From positions 1 through 42,684 of the IMG/VR virus record IMGVR_UViG_3300021960_010323: 42,684 bases of DNA, one strand, 5' to 3'. The DNA is from a virus. The translations under genes were made by a program, and so were the position numbers. A model generated the notes under the pieces. That model was not told where the DNA came from. It was given only the letters and a program-made list of their open reading frames with translations, and made no database searches. The number at the start of each line of letters is the position of its first letter. Within the stretch, counting starts at the first letter, position 1. Shown one piece after another: positions 38,917 to 42,684 of this stretch.

Positions 38917-39189
38917 CTATTTGCTCTCATTTCCTTCTCTTTTTTTAATTAGTTCTAAAAGTTGAAGAGGAACTAATAAATGTATTTTATAATTACCTAC
39001 CATATCATCCTCTTTAACTGCAGCACTTAATAACTGCATTGTATCAATAGCTTCTTTAACACTTATTTCTAATAATTTTTTATGAATATCTTTACCGGTT
39101 TCTATATACTTAGAAGCAGCAAAGTGAGCATCAAAAATATTACCTTCTATAACCTCTCTTTCTTTTTTATCAAGAGCCATATTTACCAT
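38917..39189 (-). CDS. Hypothetical protein, 90 residues
   Basis: Helical (DIHKKLLEISVKEAIDTMQL). It overlaps the gp45 stop by 20 bases; an alternative start is three codons in. No family recognised. Confidence 0.6.
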   Translation of the reverse strand: MVNMALDKKEREVIEGNIFDAHFAASKYIETGKDIHKKLLEISVKEAIDTMQLLSAAVKEDDMVGNYKIHLLVPLQLLELIKKREGNESK

Positions 39190-39823
39190 CCGGAAGCAAC
39201 GCTATGTAATAATCAATTCCTTGTGCGCCGTTAAAACGAGCTAAGCCTTTAGAACAAACTTCGATATCATAATCATCCATAATCATTTTTAATTTTTCTA
39301 CTGCTATAGACAAATTATAATCTACATCATGATTAGCTACACCTTCAAATATAAAGTTATTAGAGTTAGGTACACCTTTATCATGTAATAAAATATTACC
39401 ATTAGTAAAAGTAAGCGTAGAGGCATTATTAGCTGAAGCTGCTCTTATAGCTACTCCCCATTGCTCTTTTTTCATAGTCGCATTAACTTCTACTGAAGGT
39501 AGTGTAACTCCTTTTTCTGGTGGAGATGTAATAACAGAAGGATCAGCATAGTAATATTTTTGCTTCATTTTACCTTGAGATATAATTAACTCACCATCTC
39601 CAAACTCAAAATCAGGATCTTCAAACAAACTAACTACACCAAGAAACTCATTCAAATCATATATAGCAAAACTAGTTTCAAAAGTTTCTTCTACTTCTAC
39701 TTTAGCAAAAATATCTTTTACATTTGAAATAGTTTCAAGTTTATTACCAGGTTTAACAGAAATTGATTGATTTATCGTTGCAAAGTTTTTTAATATTGCT
39801 AACGTTTTTTTAGATAGTTTCAT
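39170..39823 (-). CDS. 45: Sliding clamp gp45
   Basis: 217 residues (T4 gp45 is 228). MKLSKKTLAILKNFATINQS and the strand patterns GDGELIISQGKMKQKYYYAD and YNLSIAVEKLKMIMDDYDIE match the T4-like clamp family. It is the trimeric ring that tethers gp43 and co-activates late transcription with gp55. Confidence 0.93.
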   Translation of the reverse strand: MKLSKKTLAILKNFATINQSISVKPGNKLETISNVKDIFAKVEVEETFETSFAIYDLNEFLGVVSLFEDPDFEFGDGELIISQGKMKQKYYYADPSVITSPPEKGVTLPSVEVNATMKKEQWGVAIRAASANNASTLTFTNGNILLHDKGVPNSNNFIFEGVANHDVDYNLSIAVEKLKMIMDDYDIEVCSKGLARFNGAQGIDYYIALLPDGKYGS

Positions 39824-40365
39824 TTTAATTTCCTTTTACGCTTCTTAGGCTGTTCTTTTATTATAGTAGTTGATGCTTGATCTTTTCTAACCCCATTAGG
39901 ATAAAAAGCAGGAACTACAACTTTCCATTTAGTTTTATTTTGTTGTTGAGATCCATAAGTATTAGATATCCAATCACCATGTCTAAGATACCAATTAATA
40001 TCATTAACATAACCGTACCAGAAAAGATACTTATTTGAAGCAGAACTCCATTCTTTACTACCTTCTTTATGACGTTGCATATCTTTTTTAAAAGAATATG
40101 CATGCTCTTTAGCTTCTTTAAGCCAGCTTAAAATATCTTTAAGTGGTTTAAACTGAAGCTTTTCATCATAACAAACAGCGTGGTGAGTCTTACCTACAGT
40201 AGGCTTCTTTTTTGCTCTAGCTTTTTTAAGCCGTTCAGCAGCTGCAGCTTTCTGTTCTGGAGTCATAGGTTTTCGAGCACGTTTAATTTTATTGCGCTCA
40301 GGTTTTTCTTTATCTAATAATGATTTAATATTATCAGATAGATTTACTTTAGCTCTTTTTGCCAT
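39820..40365 (-). CDS. Basic phage protein at the rpbA position
   Basis: 181 residues from ATG 40365 (GGAGG 7 bases upstream); a GTG two codons earlier is too close to it. The N-terminal region is very basic with MTPEQKAAAAERLKKARAKK, and the middle has an aromatic segment (KYLFWYGYVNDINWYLRHGD). In T4 the gene upstream of 45 is rpbA, an RNA polymerase binding protein; no sequence likeness to it can be claimed. Confidence 0.65.
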   Translation of the reverse strand: MAKRAKVNLSDNIKSLLDKEKPERNKIKRARKPMTPEQKAAAAERLKKARAKKKPTVGKTHHAVCYDEKLQFKPLKDILSWLKEAKEHAYSFKKDMQRHKEGSKEWSSASNKYLFWYGYVNDINWYLRHGDWISNTYGSQQQNKTKWKVVVPAFYPNGVRKDQASTTIIKEQPKKRKRKLK

Positions 40366-40401
40366 AATCACACCTCCATATATATTATAGGAGGTTTTAG
40401 A

Positions 40402-40572
40402 TTATTTTTCTTTTTTGTGATGATCGATAAGCCATTTAATATCTGTTTTTAATTCTTGAATGTCTTGATTTAAATGTCTTAGATGGTTAGATTCAATAGT
40501 CCATACACGCCAAGCGATAAAGCCAACAACGGTTATAAGTGTAGTAATGAAAAGATTTTCGTAAAAATCCAC
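40402..40572 (-). CDS. Small membrane-anchored coiled-coil protein, GTG start
   Basis: 56 residues from GTG 40572 with GGAG 6 bases upstream. Begins with a membrane helix (LFITTLITVVGFIAWRVW), then a coiled coil (LRHLNQDIQELKTDIKWLID). Similar small anchored proteins occur in many phages; function unknown. Confidence 0.6.
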   Translation of the reverse strand: MDFYENLFITTLITVVGFIAWRVWTIESNHLRHLNQDIQELKTDIKWLIDHHKKEK

Positions 40573-40652
40573 TGCTTGCTCCGAATTTGAATAAATAAAA
40601 AATTTAAAAAAATAAAAGCTATTTTACACTACAGGAGCAACCTGGACTGGTT

Positions 40653-40660
40653 TATTTATT
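40653..40660 (-). promoter_or_regulatory. Possible late promoter AATAAATA
   Basis: AATAAATA on the minus strand about 80 bases before the GTG-start gene; weak evidence. Confidence 0.3.
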
Positions 40661-41024
40661 AAGAATTAAATTTAGGTTCAAATAATTTTTGAACATCAAA
40701 GTCAATTCCATTACCGTAACCTAAAATACATACCTCATCTGATGAAGTATGATACTCAAGTATTGTAAATGTACCGGTATCTGTATTAATAAACAAATAA
40801 AACGGTTGAATTGAATTTTGCCCATTAGGCATTTTAATATTAGAAAAACCACCTACTAAAGCTTTTTCCCCAGCTTCTTGGATTATTTCCATTGCTGATT
40901 CTGCGTTGCCACATTGTACAGGTTTTTGTCGCCATTCAGGTCCTTCAACTTGACTGAAAGCAGAAATAGGTATTAAAAAGCTAACTGCTATCAGTAGAAT
41001 TCGAATCGTTGTCATTAGATACAT
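40659..41024 (-). CDS. Secreted/periplasmic hypothetical protein
   Basis: 121 residues. N-terminal signal peptide MTTIRILLIAVSFLIPISAF with a likely cut after SAFS or SAFSQ. The mature part has two Cys and beta strands (FYLFINTDTGTFTILEYHTS). The first ATG is 12 bases after GGAGG; the internal ATG at 41015 is an alternative. No family recognised. It overlaps the upstream gene by 44 bases. Confidence 0.65.
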   Translation of the reverse strand: MYLMTTIRILLIAVSFLIPISAFSQVEGPEWRQKPVQCGNAESAMEIIQEAGEKALVGGFSNIKMPNGQNSIQPFYLFINTDTGTFTILEYHTSSDEVCILGYGNGIDFDVQKLFEPKFNS

Positions 41025-41343
41025 TAGATACTACAACCTCCAGTTTGGGTTTATTTTTTTCTCTCTTAGCAGTATCTGCATCTTTCAAAACCTGAGAAAG
41101 AATTTCTAGCATTTCTTCATCTATATCCTCATCAGAAGCATGCTCTTCACCGTTATCTTTTACAGCAACTAATTTTAAAACGTATTCATAACCACTTGCG
41201 TGTAGAAAATCTACCATACTTCTTAATACTTCGTTTAAATTATTTTTAGAGTAAAAATCATATGACAAAGAAGTATCTAGTTCATTATTTATGAATGTAT
41301 CTTTAGTAAAAGTATAGTTTTCATTTATAAAATTATCAGTCAT
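40981..41343 (-). CDS. Acidic hypothetical protein
   Basis: 120 residues with many Asp, Glu and Asn and a Ser/Asn-rich end. A helix LNEVLRSMVDFLHASGYEYV lies in the middle. It overlaps guaC by one base. No family recognised. Confidence 0.6.
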   Translation of the reverse strand: MTDNFINENYTFTKDTFINNELDTSLSYDFYSKNNLNEVLRSMVDFLHASGYEYVLKLVAVKDNGEEHASDEDIDEEMLEILSQVLKDADTAKREKNKPKLEVVVSNVSNDNDSNSTDSS

Positions 41344-42374
41344 TAGTTAAAAACCTTATTGTGTGTGTTGTTTACTCTTACAAATGTAGTACATTTTGAT
41401 AATTCTTTAAGTTTATTTGCTCCGACATAAGTACAAGAACTTCTTATACCACCTAAAATATTTTGTACAGTATTGGTAATAGAACCTCTAAAAGGAATCT
41501 TAACTGTTTTACCTTCTGATGATCTATATTCTGCTACACCGCCAAAGTATTTTTCCATAGCAGTGTCTGAAGACATACCATAAAAAACTTTGTACATTTG
41601 CCCTTTTGTGGTAACAGTCTCACCACCTGACTCTTCATGACCTGCAAACATACCACCCAACATTACGAAGTCCGACCCGGCTGCAAAAGCCTTTGCAATA
41701 TCTCCAGGAGTGACGCATCCGCCATCTGCGACAATGTGTCCGCCAAGACCATGAGCAGCGTCAGCGCACTCAATAATAGAACTAAGCTGAGGATAACCAA
41801 CGCCAGTTTGTAAACGAGTTGTGCAAACGCTCCCAGGACCAATGCCAACTTTAACAATATCTGCTCCATTTAAGATAAGCTCCTGTGTAATATCTGCAGT
41901 AACAACATTGCCCGCTGTAATAATAACTTCTGGGTTTTGTTGTCTAAACTCTTTTACAAAGTTAATAAAACGTTCTGTATAACCATTTGCAACATCTATA
42001 CAAACATGTTTAATATTGTTTAACGGAAGTTTAGATTTTAATTGTTCCCATTTACGTAAATCCATATCAGTAATTCCCATTGAATAAACAATATAATCCT
42101 GTGGTTCAAAGAAAACAGAGTAAAGATTTTCTAATTCATAATGTTTATGTAAACATGTAATTATTTTATTTGAACTAAGAACATTTGCTATTTCTACAGT
42201 ACCTGTTGTATCCATATTAGATGCCATAATAGGGATACCTGACCAAACTTGATTGCTATTTCTAAATTTAAAAGATCTATTTAAATCTACTTCAGATCTG
42301 CTTTGTAATGTAGATCTTTTAGGACGAATAAGTACGTCATTAAAATCTAGCTTTATTTCATCTTCTATTCTCAT
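41343..42374 (-). CDS. guaC: GMP reductase (GuaC)
   Basis: 343 residues (E. coli GuaC 347), very similar along the whole length: [52 protein letters not shown] with catalytic Cys184, [15 protein letters not shown] and FYGMSS. There are no CBS domains, unlike IMP dehydrogenase. It converts GMP to IMP with NADPH. In a phage it could rebalance guanine toward adenine nucleotides for a low-GC genome, or raise IMP for other use. Confidence 0.95.
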   Translation of the reverse strand: MRIEDEIKLDFNDVLIRPKRSTLQSRSEVDLNRSFKFRNSNQVWSGIPIMASNMDTTGTVEIANVLSSNKIITCLHKHYELENLYSVFFEPQDYIVYSMGITDMDLRKWEQLKSKLPLNNIKHVCIDVANGYTERFINFVKEFRQQNPEVIITAGNVVTADITQELILNGADIVKVGIGPGSVCTTRLQTGVGYPQLSSIIECADAAHGLGGHIVADGGCVTPGDIAKAFAAGSDFVMLGGMFAGHEESGGETVTTKGQMYKVFYGMSSDTAMEKYFGGVAEYRSSEGKTVKIPFRGSITNTVQNILGGIRSSCTYVGANKLKELSKCTTFVRVNNTHNKVFN

Positions 42375-42684
42375 GATGTTAGTGCTTTCCAGCTCACAGG
42401 AGCGATATATTTTAATTCATTAGCCAACATTATAGAAAGATCTCTAATTTCTTTCTGAGCATCATCTTGATTTCTAAGACTTACAATTCTGGCCGCGGCA
42501 GATAAACTACCAGTTTCTACCCATTCTGTATACATAGCTTGAGGTAAAACTGCTCGAGCTTGTTCTGGAGCAACACCTTTATCAATCATAGCATAGTAAG
42601 CATCAGAAGCATGTCTAACAGCATCGTTATAGATATAACCAACTGTGTCTAGTTCTGTTTCAGAAAAAAAACTAGTATCAGAAG
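42371..42684 (-). CDS. thyX: Thymidylate synthase ThyX, C-terminal part (cut by window edge)
   Basis: 104 codons are in the window and the frame runs open past 42684, so the 5' part is missing here. [20 protein letters not shown] and [19 protein letters not shown] are typical of the ThyX C-terminal half. The flavin-dependent enzyme makes dTMP from dUMP. The RHRxxS signature would be in the missing portion. Stop overlaps the guaC start by four bases. Confidence 0.9.
   Translation of the reverse strand, partial: SDTSFFSETELDTVGYIYNDAVRHASDAYYAMIDKGVAPEQARAVLPQAMYTEWVETGSLSAAARIVSLRNQDDAQKEIRDLSIMLANELKYIAPVSWKALTS

Noticed and set aside
41343-42374. IMP dehydrogenase
   Set aside because: The length, absence of CBS domains and near-identity of motifs with E. 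coli GuaC favour GMP reductase.

Overview
This window looks like part of the genome of a T4-like (Straboviridae/cyanophage-like) lytic myovirus of low GC content. Almost every gene is on the minus strand, packed with 1-60 bp overlaps and stop-start coupling. The T4 replication core is present in near-canonical order: sliding clamp gp45, clamp loader gp44 and gp62, translational repressor RegA and DNA polymerase gp43 (34-40 kb), primase gp61, ribonucleotide reductase NrdA/NrdB (28.6-32.6 kb), UvsX recombinase, gp41 helicase and RNase H (21.3-26.1 kb), and a gp55-type late sigma factor at the left end. A circularly permuted two-piece tmRNA of the alphaproteobacterial type, plus marine-phage genes (Hsp20, MazG, a 2-oxoglutarate oxygenase, DUF6267/DUF6433 proteins), suggests an alphaproteobacterial, probably marine, host; that is inference. 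The window ends inside thyX.

The most striking content is a complete 7-deazaguanine DNA-modification pathway at about 5.7-14.1 kb. FolE, QueD, QueE, QueC and QueF would carry GTP to preQ1. A separate class-II glutamine amidotransferase overlaps queC, a YhhQ-type precursor transporter lies in the same cluster, a transglycosylase-like protein (DpdA candidate) would insert the base into DNA, and a PurN-fold formyltransferase (DpdN-like) beside it could formylate preQ1. QueE has an unusual 38-residue insertion inside its Fe-S cysteine motif, and QueD carries HGY instead of HGH. A lipoprotein and a membrane-anchored protein sit inside the same operon.

Layout: 1-367, non-coding, AT-rich tandem repeats plus three 16-bp-period iterons (origin candidate). 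0.4-2.7 kb, gp55, small genes, two terminator/promoter cassettes and a 128-nt structured RNA leader. 2.7-5.4 kb, a eukaryote-type phosphomannomutase, a zinc-ribbon protein, small genes and an oxygenase. 5.4-14.1 kb, MazG and the deazaguanine cluster. 14.1-16.2 kb, small conserved genes and a metallopeptidase-like protein. 16.2-21.3 kb, a large modular polyprotein, a ligase-like nucleotidyltransferase (DUF6267), a superoxide-dismutase-like protein, DUF6433, and a HIGH-motif nucleotidylyltransferase. 21.3-26.6 kb, RNase H, gp41, a CMP-KDO synthetase, UvsX and small zinc proteins. 26.6-28.6 kb, Hsp20, tmRNA and the only plus-strand gene (GIY-YIG nuclease). 28.6-32.6 kb, RNR with a glutaredoxin built into NrdA, and primase. 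32.6-34.1 kb, conserved late-type genes under a possible late promoter. 34-40.4 kb, the replisome block. 40.4-42.7 kb, secreted/membrane small proteins, GMP reductase and ThyX.

The nucleotide genes fit together: NrdAB and ThyX make dNTPs, MazG cleans the pool, GuaC moves GMP toward IMP, and FolE-QueDEC-QueF divert GTP into modified guanine. The deazaguanine cluster probably protects the phage DNA from host restriction.
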